The position numbers and the translations under genes are program-made. Positions 28,266 to 37,600 of a DNA stretch of 45,404 nucleotides are shown piece by piece (position 1 is the first letter of the stretch; each line of letters opens with the position of its first letter). The notes under the pieces are model-generated. The model saw only the letters and a list, made by a program, of their open reading frames with translations, searched no databases and was not told where the DNA came from. The stretch comes from Methylobacter sp. (GTDB lineage: Bacteria > Pseudomonadota > Gammaproteobacteria > Methylococcales > Methylomonadaceae): the NCBI GenBank assembly GCA_030684815.1, contig JAUXXQ010000218.1, forward strand, positions 1-45,404. The letters are read 5' to 3'.

Positions 28266-30026
28266 TCACATTGCTTCAGGTGCGTTGATATTGAGCAGGC
28301 CTAAGCCGTTTGCCAATACCTGTTTTACCGCGCAAATCAGATTAAGCCTGGCATTGCGCATGTTGGCATCATCAACAAGGAATTGATGCGCGTTGTAGTA
28401 GGTATGGAACTCATTGGCCAGTTCACGCAGGTATTGCACCAGTTGATGCGGTTCATGCTGCAAAGCTGCACGTTCCAGCACTTCAGGATAGCGCGCCAGC
28501 GTTCCGAGCAAACCGGCCTCATGTTCTTCGGCCAACAGCGTCAGGTTTTTCATGCCCAGCGGCAAATCGCGTTCCCAGCTTTTTTCGTCCAATTGGCGCA
28601 ACACGCTGCAGACCCGGGCATAGGCATACTGCACGTAAAATACCGGGTTCTCGTTGGATTTTGAGGTTGCCAGTTTCAGGTCGAAATCCATGTGCTGTTC
28701 CGACCGGCGCATCACGTAAAAGAAACGCGCCGCATCCCTGCCGACTTCGTTGCGCAATTGCCGCAAGGTGACAAATTCGCCGGAACGGGTCGACATCTGC
28801 ACTTTTTCTTCGCCGCGATACAGCGAGGCAAACTGTACCAGCAGCACTTTCAACTTGGATTCATCGGCGCCCAGAGCCTGAATGGCGGCTCTAACGCGGG
28901 GAATATAGCCGTGATGGTCCGCGCCCCAGATGTTGACGATTTGGTCGAAGCCGCGATCCAGTTTGTTCATGTGGTAGGCAATATCGGAGGCGAAATAGGT
29001 CGATTGGCCGTTATCGCGTACCACCACCCGGTCTTTTTCATCGCCCAATCTGGCGCAGGCAAACCAGGTCGCGCCATCCTGTTCATACAGATGGCCGCCG
29101 GCACGCAAGCGTTCCAACGCCTTTTCCACCGAACCGTCATTCATCAGCTGGCGCTCTGAAAACCATTCCTGATAGTCGACGCCAAACTCGCTCAAGTCGA
29201 CTTTAATATCTTCCAGGATGGTGTTTAAGCCCTTTTGAAAAAAGTCCTGATACAGTGACTCGCCCAGCAACGTCTTGGCGCGGGTTATCAGCGCATCAAT
29301 ATGCTCTTCTTTGTCGCCGCCCGCCGGTTCGTCGGGCGGTATGTCTTCCAGCACCAGTTCAGCGGGCCTGCGATATTCATTATTGGCGTTTTTATGGATG
29401 TCCAAGGCAATTTCGCGCACATAGTCGCCGCGATAGGCGTTGCTAGGAAAATGCACCAACTCGCCGCATTCTTCGAGGTATCTCAGCCAGATGCTGGTGG
29501 CGAGTATGTCCATTTGCCGACCGGCGTCATTAACATAATATTCGCGATGCACGTCAAAGCCGACCGCCTGCAATAAGTCGGCAACCACCGAGCCATAAGC
29601 GGCGCCACGGCCATGGCCGACATGCAAGGGCCCGGTCGGGTTGGCGGACACGAATTCGACCTGAACCCGTTTACCGGCGCCGATCTGGCTCAGGCCAAAG
29701 CTGCGGCCCTGGTCGTGAATTTGCCGGATGACCTGAAATTGGGCGGCGGGATCAATAAAGAAGTTGATAAAACCGGGCCCGGCCAGTTCAACCTTAATAA
29801 TGGCGGCATCAGGGGGCAAGGCGGCCATCAGCTGTTCGGCCAGTTGGCGCGGGTTAAGTTTGGCCTGTTTCGCCAGCATTAAGGCCAGATTGGAAGCAAA
29901 ATCGCCGTGTTGCGGGTCACGGGTGCGGTCAATCGTAATATTCGGGGTCATTTCCTGAGCCAAAACACCCTTTGCTTTAAGGGTTTCAACGGCTTGTAGG
30001 ATCAGTTCCTCTATTTTCTTTTTCAT
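28266..30026 (-). CDS. argS: Arginyl-tRNA synthetase
   Basis: ArgS charges tRNA-Arg. The 586-residue class I enzyme has an N-terminal Add1 domain (about 1-90), the HIGH-type motif H-V-G-H-G-R-G near residue 127 and a K-M-S-K equivalent M-S-T-R-S-G near 385. The C-terminal DALR anticodon-binding domain follows. The ATG at 30026 gives the M-K-K-K-I-E start typical of the family; an upstream in-frame ATG adds 23 residues of non-conserved sequence. Confidence 0.97.
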   Translation of the reverse strand: MKKKIEELILQAVETLKAKGVLAQEMTPNITIDRTRDPQHGDFASNLALMLAKQAKLNPRQLAEQLMAALPPDAAIIKVELAGPGFINFFIDPAAQFQVIRQIHDQGRSFGLSQIGAGKRVQVEFVSANPTGPLHVGHGRGAAYGSVVADLLQAVGFDVHREYYVNDAGRQMDILATSIWLRYLEECGELVHFPSNAYRGDYVREIALDIHKNANNEYRRPAELVLEDIPPDEPAGGDKEEHIDALITRAKTLLGESLYQDFFQKGLNTILEDIKVDLSEFGVDYQEWFSERQLMNDGSVEKALERLRAGGHLYEQDGATWFACARLGDEKDRVVVRDNGQSTYFASDIAYHMNKLDRGFDQIVNIWGADHHGYIPRVRAAIQALGADESKLKVLLVQFASLYRGEEKVQMSTRSGEFVTLRQLRNEVGRDAARFFYVMRRSEQHMDFDLKLATSKSNENPVFYVQYAYARVCSVLRQLDEKSWERDLPLGMKNLTLLAEEHEAGLLGTLARYPEVLERAALQHEPHQLVQYLRELANEFHTYYNAHQFLVDDANMRNARLNLICAVKQVLANGLGLLNINAPEAM

Positions 30027-30487
30027 TGCTTCACGGCTTCGGTTAGATCGGATAAATAGGTGCGCATTATCCGTTAAAATCATCCGATTATCCAATCAAG
30101 GTGACGGGCGCAAAACGGCCACTGCACACAGGCGGTTTTCAGCCTTTCGCTTTTCGCCGCCGTTGGCGGCTAATTCCGGGCGGTTTCTTGGAAAAGATAG
30201 GAAAAAAAAATGGCTGTTTAGCGTATTTAAAAGAATTTAAGTACTACCCAGCGAAAAAAGAAATAGAACGAGGAACACACAGATTGGCTTCCCATTTAAA
30301 GCGGGACAAGCATGCCGAAGTAGACCTTCCAGGTTTTACGACTGCCATGGATGGCGGAAGTGCTGGAGCTGTCGGGAGCGGCTCCAGTAAAAACCTGGAA
30401 GCTCTGTCCCGTGTTAAGTTGATAGCCCACAGATTAGACGGATTTGCACGGATTTTTTTGTTACCGGCCAGTTTTAAGAAACCCGCC
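30027..30487. other. Intergenic region with repeat element, argS to flgT-like
   Basis: No convincing gene. A nested palindromic element spans 30302-30411, and a CACAGATTAGACGG-type dispersed repeat lies at 30428-30459. A small GCCGCC/GGCGGC hairpin is at 30156-30170. Promoters for argS should lie around 30030-30100, but no clear box pair was chosen. Confidence 0.65.
30302..30411. repeat. Nested palindromic element
   Basis: Outer arms CGGGACA (30302-30308) and TGTCCCG (30405-30411) enclose CTTCCAGGTTTT (30326-30337) and AAAACCTGGAAG (30390-30401), which enclose TGGAGC/GCTCCA around 30363-30385. It is an expanded version of the palindrome at 45179-45197, where a CGGGACA also lies just upstream. 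This suggests a short mobile or fold-back element. Confidence 0.7.
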
Positions 30488-31723
30488 TTAATAGGATCTT
30501 ACCCAGTCACCCACTCTAACGCCTAGCTCGCGGGCGGGCACTTCTAAATGGCCGATGGCATAACGCGGCGTGATGTTGTCGATGGTTACGACGCCGACCG
30601 GTTGTTTATCTTTGCCGATAAAATTTAAACCGCCGTCTAAGGTCAAGTCATCCCCCGAGGCGGCATAAGCCATCAGTTGATCGCCCACATTCAACCGCTC
30701 CTGCGCGCCCGCATCAAGAAACACCTTGTCACCCTTAATGTCGGTAATACGCGTTGCAAACGGGTAACAACTTAAAGTGCGGCGCAGATCGCTGCTGGCC
30801 TGGCTGATAATGTTAGCGATTTTCTCCCCGGATGAGGTGGCATTAAACCGCTCGCTGCCGACGGTATACGTTGCCGGTATCCAGACATCGCCAACAGCAC
30901 TTTCAACATAACGTTGTTGGAACAGTAATGCGCCGGTAAAGCCGTCATGCACGAACACATCAATGCCGATACCGCGCCTGGCGACAATGCCGCGCGCCAA
31001 GCTTCTGGCCAACGCCAAAGGCCCTGCCCCCCTCATGTATTCGCTGGATTCGACTTCCATATCCCTAATCACGCCCGACAACACAAACTGCACACCGTTC
31101 GCTGCCGCCATTTGCATCACTTTTGACGGGCGGTAGGCGATGCTGTCTTGCAACTCCGGCGCCAATTCGGGTCTGGGGTATAAATTGATATGGGTGGCAT
31201 TGGTGCCGATAAACTCGCCGGATTCCATCAATATATTATTCAGTTCGCGTGGAATGCCGCTGTATAAATCTTGGGTTTCGTAACCGCTCACCTGCTCTTG
31301 TTTAGCCAAAGGGAAAGCGGTCGCGATAATGCGTTTGCGCTGTAACGGCGCACAGGTACCGTCGGAAGATAATTCCACCGTGGCGACAACATGGTACATA
31401 TTGTCGGCTTGCCATTCCTTGATGATTCGGGAGCTGCTCACCGCAGCGGCGGTCTGCATGGAGAACGTATCAGTGGCAATGCTATTTTGGTTGACCAACG
31501 TCCGGCCCTGCACATTAACCGACGACTGCATTGAGGCTTGGCGGATAGCATCCTGCAACGCTTGTTTTTTAGCCAAGAGCGGCATGCCCTTGTTGATCGG
31601 CGCCTGCCCTTCAACGGTTATAACGACGGTATTAACCGGGGCTTGAACCGGTGGTTGTGCCAAGCTGCACGATTGGGCCAACAAACAAACGACCCATAGG
31701 TATTTCAACACTGTTTTTGCCAT
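30488..31723 (-). CDS. FlgT-like flagellar assembly protein
   Basis: A 411-residue secreted protein with a signal peptide (about 1-22). The N-terminal domain begins with V-E-G-x-A-P, the family's first beta strand, and a middle domain and a C-terminal SH3-like domain (about 310-411) with D-A-G-A-Q-E-R-L-N-V-G-D follow. FlgT forms the H-ring around the basal body in Vibrio and needs FlgP in some bacteria; a FlgP-like lipoprotein gene lies just upstream. No other flagellar genes are in the window. Confidence 0.83.
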   Translation of the reverse strand: MAKTVLKYLWVVCLLAQSCSLAQPPVQAPVNTVVITVEGQAPINKGMPLLAKKQALQDAIRQASMQSSVNVQGRTLVNQNSIATDTFSMQTAAAVSSSRIIKEWQADNMYHVVATVELSSDGTCAPLQRKRIIATAFPLAKQEQVSGYETQDLYSGIPRELNNILMESGEFIGTNATHINLYPRPELAPELQDSIAYRPSKVMQMAAANGVQFVLSGVIRDMEVESSEYMRGAGPLALARSLARGIVARRGIGIDVFVHDGFTGALLFQQRYVESAVGDVWIPATYTVGSERFNATSSGEKIANIISQASSDLRRTLSCYPFATRITDIKGDKVFLDAGAQERLNVGDQLMAYAASGDDLTLDGGLNFIGKDKQPVGVVTIDNITPRYAIGHLEVPARELGVRVGDWVRSY

Positions 31724-31864
31724 TGTAACTACTCAGCCGAAAAAGGAATAAAACACGGACGTCACAGATTAGACGGATTTACACGGATTTTTAAAATAAA
31801 CTGTGCCAAAAAGTGTCCACGAAAGGCACGAAAATTTCGTGTTTTTTGTGATGTTAGTGGGGCA
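31724..31864. other. Repeat-filled gap between flgT-like and flgP-like genes
   Basis: It holds CACAGATTAGACGGATTT... (31763-31792), one of the dispersed repeats, and the palindrome CACGAAA-A-TTTCGTG (31827-31841). It also has GTCCACGAAAGGCACGAA-type flanking sequence like the elements at 42805 and 44815. Confidence 0.75.
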
Positions 31865-32485
31865 TTATTTTTTTCTGAAGCCTTTGGTCTCGGGATAACT
31901 GTAGCAATCAACCGTATTGCATCTTGAACTGACGCTCGGCACTAATGGCGGCGCTACCGAAAGGTTCTGGTCAACGCTGGAATTGGGGCTTGGGATGCTC
32001 TGGATCTGCTGGATGCACTGGTTAATCAGTTCGCTTGAACCATTGATGCATTCGTAAAACCGTGGTGTCAGGTCAAGTTCAACAACGGTTTCAAAGGTAT
32101 CATCACCGGCGTAAAGGTCGCTGCCGATGGCCAATGTCCTTTTCACCCTCGCACCGCGTAAATAAGCATTCAAATAAGTGTTGTAGCTGTCATGGGTCAC
32201 TTGCATATTCTCGACGCTCGTCTGTCCGCGTAATTGGACACCGCTAAGCTGCTCGGCCAAACTCCTGTAAGCATCCATTTTCGACGCACGCATGGCCATT
32301 AATTTGATTTGCGAACGCGAATACCGGTCAGTCTTTTCGACGGTGCCATAGCCGGTGGCCGTGATGGTTTTTTGCGGCAGAAACGCAATTTGCGGCGTTG
32401 GCGGCGCTTTTTTGGCAGTACAAGCCGCCACTAAAAAACTGACGGCAAACCCGGTAAGGACGGGCTTTAAATGTTGAATGTTCAT
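31865..32485 (-). CDS. FlgP-like (LPP20 family) lipoprotein
   Basis: A 206-residue outer-membrane lipoprotein candidate. The lipobox is V-A-A-C at residues 19-22. The LPP20 domain follows with A-M-R-A-S-K-M-D-A-Y-R-S-L-A-E-Q (about 64-79) and ends in a Cys-rich tail. FlgP proteins help build the outer basal disk and cooperate with FlgT; here both are neighbours and probably cotranscribed across 141 bp of repeat DNA. The two tail cysteines are unusual. Confidence 0.82.
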   Translation of the reverse strand: MNIQHLKPVLTGFAVSFLVAACTAKKAPPTPQIAFLPQKTITATGYGTVEKTDRYSRSQIKLMAMRASKMDAYRSLAEQLSGVQLRGQTSVENMQVTHDSYNTYLNAYLRGARVKRTLAIGSDLYAGDDTFETVVELDLTPRFYECINGSSELINQCIQQIQSIPSPNSSVDQNLSVAPPLVPSVSSRCNTVDCYSYPETKGFRKK

Positions 32486-32633
32486 AGATATTGGCTCCTG
32501 TATTTATTTTCGAATGTAACGGCTAAACAGCCCATTACTTAAATTTTTAACAGCCGCCGTTTAGCGGCTAAAGCGATGTTTACGTTTTTGGCTTAGATAT
32601 ATAAATTAATAGTTCCAGTCGGCATCACCGCGC

Positions 32634-33203
32634 TTAGGATGCACCGTCTTCAGCCACGTCGATAAACAGTAAAAAGGCCTGGCGCGCTGCGGCCACGGCT
32701 TGTCCAATAGCGTCCAGCGTCGATAAGTTGTCACGCAGTAAGGCTTGCGTGACGTCCCAATGGCCATCAAGCCCGTAAAACGCCAACGCACTGGCCACCG
32801 TTTCGCCCAAGCGGCTGTGCAAATGGCTCTTTAATAACTTTCCGCCCAGTATCGAACCTTCGATGACATAGAGCGTCCCCAGCGTAGCCGCCATGCCGTC
32901 TATAGGCACTGGCGGCAAGCCCGGATTTAACGCGGGCGTGCTACCCAATTGCGCCAGATCCTGCTGCAGCAGCGGTAAGCGGGGAAAATACGGATAATCC
33001 GGCGCGTGTTGTTGCAAGCCGTGTATCAGCTCAGTTTCAAGCCCTGCATAAAGGCCCTGCAAGGCGGATAATGCCCGCACATAGTCGTCGCGGCTGACGG
33101 CTGCACTCAGCAAACAGGCAAACAGCGGCAGCGCTTCCAAGCGTTGGTGTAAATCGTGCGTACCCCGGCGCAAAGCGCTAAGCGCATCGACTGTATCAGC
33201 CAT
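32634..33203 (-). CDS. bphO: Biliverdin-producing heme oxygenase
   Basis: A 189-residue bacterial heme oxygenase, which opens heme to biliverdin, CO and iron. The proximal-His region T-H-D-L-H-Q-R-L-E (about 15-23) is present, with H19 the likely ligand, and the distal helix carries G-S-I-L-G-G. It starts at 33203, overlapping the phytochrome gene by 8 bp, so chromophore and receptor are made from one transcript. A longer frame from 33380 would run through the phytochrome gene in another frame and is rejected. Confidence 0.93.
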   Translation of the reverse strand: MADTVDALSALRRGTHDLHQRLEALPLFACLLSAAVSRDDYVRALSALQGLYAGLETELIHGLQQHAPDYPYFPRLPLLQQDLAQLGSTPALNPGLPPVPIDGMAATLGTLYVIEGSILGGKLLKSHLHSRLGETVASALAFYGLDGHWDVTQALLRDNLSTLDAIGQAVAAARQAFLLFIDVAEDGAS

Positions 33204-34668
33204 AAATTTCCATGAACATGTGTCGTAAATGCAGCGTGACGATTCGGTCTTCGTTTTGCCAAGGAAGGCTGTAGCCTTTGCGCTTTTCCGCCCATTTGTC
33301 AAACGAGCGGCGCGGCGCAATATCGAGTGCGCCATCCTGGTATTCCACCGGCTTGTTCGGGTTGCCGCCCCACTCGACATCCTGGACCAATTCCCTGCGG
33401 AATAGCCATAGATGCAAAGAGTCGCGGCTACGGGTGCGCAATTTCAACGCCATTACGCCAGCCACAGGCAAATCACCCGCTTCGGGATACATCCGCATCA
33501 GGCTGTCGCTGCTGTAAATAACGTCCGGGCAATCGCGTTCAAACCAATCATCAAGCCGTTCAAGTGTAGTGAATGCCGGTATTTCGCCAACATCCACCCA
33601 GTCATCGCCAAAGCGTATCGCCAAACCGCAGGCATTCAGTTGCTCAAGCAGAATCGGGGCTATTTCGGCGGTTGCGGTCAAAATGGAACCGTGACGCAAC
33701 AACATCATGCGCATAGCTTTAAAGCGGCTGCTCAGGCTATCCATGAAACGCATCCGCGACGCGGCTTGCCAACCGGCAATGGCTAAACTGTACTGCCGGG
33801 CATTACGGCTCGCCGCACGCAACACTTGCAACGACAACGTCCGAGGCTCGGCATGATGGCAAGCTATCAGCCCCCACAATTCGCGTGCCACCACAATCGG
33901 CAAGGACAGCGAGGCGCATACGCCCATGTTGTGAAGATAAGCCTGATGCACCGGCGACACGCTACGCAAATCGGACCAGGTCAAATCGGGCGCGTCCTGT
34001 TGATGGCTTAATAACGGCACCGGTTGCGCCTGACTGTCGGGAATCAAGCGCCACGGATTTTTCAGATACAAGGTGCGGGCAATATGGGGAATATCGCTGC
34101 CGGGAAAACGCAAGCCCAGATAGCTGCCATAAACCTCTCCATTAAGCGCTTCTGCCAACACATCGCCGTCGCCGTCGTCGCGAAAAGCATAGATCATGAC
34201 CCGGTTGAAGCCGGTCAATTGCTGGAACAGTATTGCCATCTCTTGGTGCAACAACAATGCTTGGGCGCTATTGTACGGCGTATTCATTTGCACCGGATAA
34301 TGGCTGGCGCTGATCAATGTGTCGGTATGCGGCATCAGCTCGATAATAATGCCATCGTTGCCCTGTGTGATGACGATGTCGAGACTGGCCTCGTTGGCCA
34401 GGCTGACCGCCAACAATTCGCTGCGGCTGCCCGGTATTGCAGGGAGCTTGGCCAGACTGGGGGCGAGAACGTCGGCCAGCTCTTTTGGCAACGGACGCCC
34501 CAGCAACGCTGCGAGCTGATAAGGCAAATAAGCACCAAGCTGTGAGCTGGCGTGGCTGACACACAAGGTGCTATCCAGACGAATCAACCCGCCATGCGGT
34601 TGAATGGCGCCCGAATAGGCCAGCGCTTCGGCTTCGCAATGAATCTGCCAATCGTGTTCAAGGCTCAT
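33196..34668 (-). CDS. Bacteriophytochrome photosensory module without output domain
   Basis: A 490-residue PAS-GAF-PHY bacteriophytochrome. Biliverdin-anchor Cys11 lies before the PAS domain, and the chromophore pocket keeps P-G-S-D-I-P (D192), S-P-V-H (H241) and A-C-H-H (H271/H272). The PHY tongue keeps W-G-G (433-435) and P-R-R-S-F (452-456). The protein stops about 35 residues after the tongue, with no histidine kinase, GGDEF or other output. It overlaps the 1525-residue CheB/CheR/GGDEF/EAL gene by 4 bp upstream and bphO by 8 bp downstream. It should sense red and far-red light and signal in trans, most simply to the co-encoded c-di-GMP enzyme; the partner is inferred. Confidence 0.95.
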   Translation of the reverse strand: MSLEHDWQIHCEAEALAYSGAIQPHGGLIRLDSTLCVSHASSQLGAYLPYQLAALLGRPLPKELADVLAPSLAKLPAIPGSRSELLAVSLANEASLDIVITQGNDGIIIELMPHTDTLISASHYPVQMNTPYNSAQALLLHQEMAILFQQLTGFNRVMIYAFRDDGDGDVLAEALNGEVYGSYLGLRFPGSDIPHIARTLYLKNPWRLIPDSQAQPVPLLSHQQDAPDLTWSDLRSVSPVHQAYLHNMGVCASLSLPIVVARELWGLIACHHAEPRTLSLQVLRAASRNARQYSLAIAGWQAASRMRFMDSLSSRFKAMRMMLLRHGSILTATAEIAPILLEQLNACGLAIRFGDDWVDVGEIPAFTTLERLDDWFERDCPDVIYSSDSLMRMYPEAGDLPVAGVMALKLRTRSRDSLHLWLFRRELVQDVEWGGNPNKPVEYQDGALDIAPRRSFDKWAEKRKGYSLPWQNEDRIVTLHLRHMFMEIYG

Positions 34669-37600
34669 TTTCGTACCAACAAGTCCTCAAAAGTCACCGT
34701 ATCCAGCGGTTTATAGAAGTAATAACCTTGTGCTTCGATACAGCCGTGTTCGACCAGCCAAGTCAATTGCTGCTCGGTTTCCACGCCTTCGGCCACCGTA
34801 ACTAAGTTCATCGCCTGCGCCAGCCCGATGACGGCGCGGGCAATACTGGCATCGTCTTCGTCTTTGGGCAGGCCATCGACAAAACTGCGGTCTATTTTCA
34901 ATGCCGACAGCGGCATCCGTTTCAAATAAGCCAGCGAGGAAAAACCGGTGCCGAAATCGTCAATAGACAGTTCGATACCCGCTTCATGCAAGGTCTGCAT
35001 ATTGTTTTTGACAATGGCTTGGTCGTCAACCATCACCCGTTCGGTAATCTCGATTTGCAACACATTGACCGGCAGCCCGCGCATCTCCAACGCCGATAAA
35101 ATGAAGTCGGCGGTGTCTATTACCCGGAAATCGCGCGCCGATAAATTAAAGGCAATCGGCAGTAATTTTAAGCCCAGATTACGCCATTCGACCAACTGAT
35201 CCAGCAATTGGTTCAGCAGCAGACGGCTCAGCTCGACAATCAAGCCGCTTTGTTCGGCAATCGGAATGAAGCGGTCTGGGGCAATATGGCCGATACTCGG
35301 ATCATGCCAGCGCGCCAACGCTTCGGCACCGGCCAGCGAATGGTCGGCCAACAGGATGCGCGGCTGATAAACCAGGGTCAGGCGTTTTTGCTGGATGGCA
35401 ATGCGCAAGGCCGTTTCCAGCGTAGCGCGCTCCATGATGGCGACACGCATGTCCGGGCGGAAAAACTCAAAGCGGTTGCGGCCTGCTTCTTTAGCGCGGT
35501 ACATCGCGGTGTCGGCGGCTTGCACCAGCGAGGTGCTGTCTTCGCCATCATCCGGGTAAAAGGCGATGCCGATACTGCACGACACGAACACCCGCTGCCC
35601 GTTCAACTCAAACGAGCGCGACAATTCATCGAGCATCCGCCGCGCAATATGCTCGGCTTGCGCCGGTGGGCAATCATCCAAAATCGCGGTGAACTCATCG
35701 CCGCCCAGACGCGCAATGGTGTCGACATCGCGCACACAGGTCAGCAAGCGCTCCGACACTATTTTCAGCAGCGAATCGCCCGCATCATGGCCTAACGAAT
35801 CGTTGACCATTTTGAACTCGTCCAAATCAATGAACAACAGCGCGGTCATGCTCTTTTCACGCCGCGCTGCGGCAATGGACTGGCGCAAACGGTCATGGAA
35901 CAGGTTGCGGTTGGGCAAAGTGGTCAACGGGTCGTGGGTGGACAAATAATCGGCACGGCTCTGGGCATTTTTAATGTCGGACAGATCGCTGAATACCGCA
36001 ATGTAATGTTCTATTTTGCCGTTGTCGTCATCCAGCCGGTTGATGGTCAGCCATTCCGGGTAGATTTCACCGTTTTTGCGTTTGTTCCATATTTCGCCGT
36101 GCCAGTTGCCATCGGTTTTCAGCGCACGCCACATATCATCGTAAAACGCTTTTGATTGCTTACCGGAACGTAGCAGTTCGCCGGGCGTGTGGCCGATCGC
36201 GTCCTCCAGCGAATAACCGGTGATTTTGACAAACACCGGGTTGACGGTGGAAATGCGCCCCTGGGCATCGGTGACCAAAATAGCATCACCGGCACGGTCG
36301 AACACCCGGGCCGCCAAACGCAACTGTTCTTCGGCATGTTTACGGAAGGTGATGTCGGTGGCTTCTATGCTGATGGCGCTGATATTGCCGTCTTTGTCCA
36401 GCATCGGGATATGGATGGCCTCAATATAGCGTTTGTTCTCGCCGTCTTGAATCAGATGCTGGGCCACGACCGGCTTGCCTTCGCGCAAGGCTTGCAGATC
36501 GTAAGCCCATAAATCGGCCGCGATGCTATTGGGGAACACCGCAAAATCGCTTTTGCCGATGATGTCATGGGCATCCAAGTTAAAAAATTCACAAAAACGC
36601 GGGTTGCTGTACAAATACTGGCCGCGCACGTCTTTCATCACATACATCACCGTAGTGCGCTCCATCAACATGGTCTGCATCTGACGCGCATCTTCCAAGT
36701 CTTTCCGTGCCCGCGACAGTTCAGTGACGTCAATCACGCTGGCAATCAGGCTGATGGTTTCGCCCCTGACATCCTGCCCCGGGGTGATGATCAACTGGTA
36801 ATCGCGCCCTTCATAATGGGCAATCGCGGTTTCGCGGTCGGCATTGGCCAGGGCGCTGCCGATCATGTCCTCCAGCGGGCTCAGGTAAGCCGGTAACCTC
36901 AGTCGGTGCAGCGGTTGGCCGGTAGCGCTGGGTTTGAGGCCATACAAACGGACAGAGGCGGAATTAAAGCGGTGCAGCGACATTTGGGTGTCGAACACCA
37001 ACACCGGAAATTCCAGGGTATTGTACAAATGCTCATATTCGGCGGTGAATTTGGCCAGCTCTGCGGTGCGGATATTCAGCTCTTCATTGACGCTGATCAG
37101 CTCTTCGTTGGACGCCTGCAATTCTTCGTTCGCCGCTTCCATTTCCTCATTAGTGGCCTGTAGCTCTTCATAGCCTGCCTGCGCCTCCTCGTTAAGCGCC
37201 TGCATTTCCTCGTTGGAGGTGGCCATTTCTTCAATCAGGGTTTGCAGATGTTCGCGGGTCGAAATCAGCTCGTCTTCGACCATGTTTTCACTGGCTTCGA
37301 CCGCCGCCACATCAGCGGATTCGATGGCTTTTTCCGTAGCGACCACCGGATCGAACAGTACCAAAAAATAACCATCGGTACTTTTCTCGATAGGACTGAC
37401 AGAAATGCGCAACCGGATGTTGCCCAAGCGGCGCACCCGGCCGACCTGCGCTTCCCGGCGCCGGATGCCGCGATGCAATAAAGCCAGCAGTTCGCCGCGC
37501 AAAGGTTCCGACACCACATCAACCAGGCTGAGCTTGGGTGTCCCTGCGGGGAAACTCAAAAAACGCGAGGCATCACCGGCGCTGTGCATAATCGTCTGGT

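Noticed and set aside
30101-30526. 141-codon plus-strand frame between argS and the flgT-like gene
   Set aside because: It crosses the nested palindrome and a dispersed repeat, has no ribosome-binding site and overlaps the end of the flgT-like gene.
33204-33380. N-terminal extension of heme oxygenase
   Set aside because: The extra 59 residues are another-frame translation of the phytochrome gene and do not match the family.
34024-34545. 173-codon frame antisense to the phytochrome gene
   Set aside because: Shadow of a strongly supported gene; it is Gln/Ala rich without family features.
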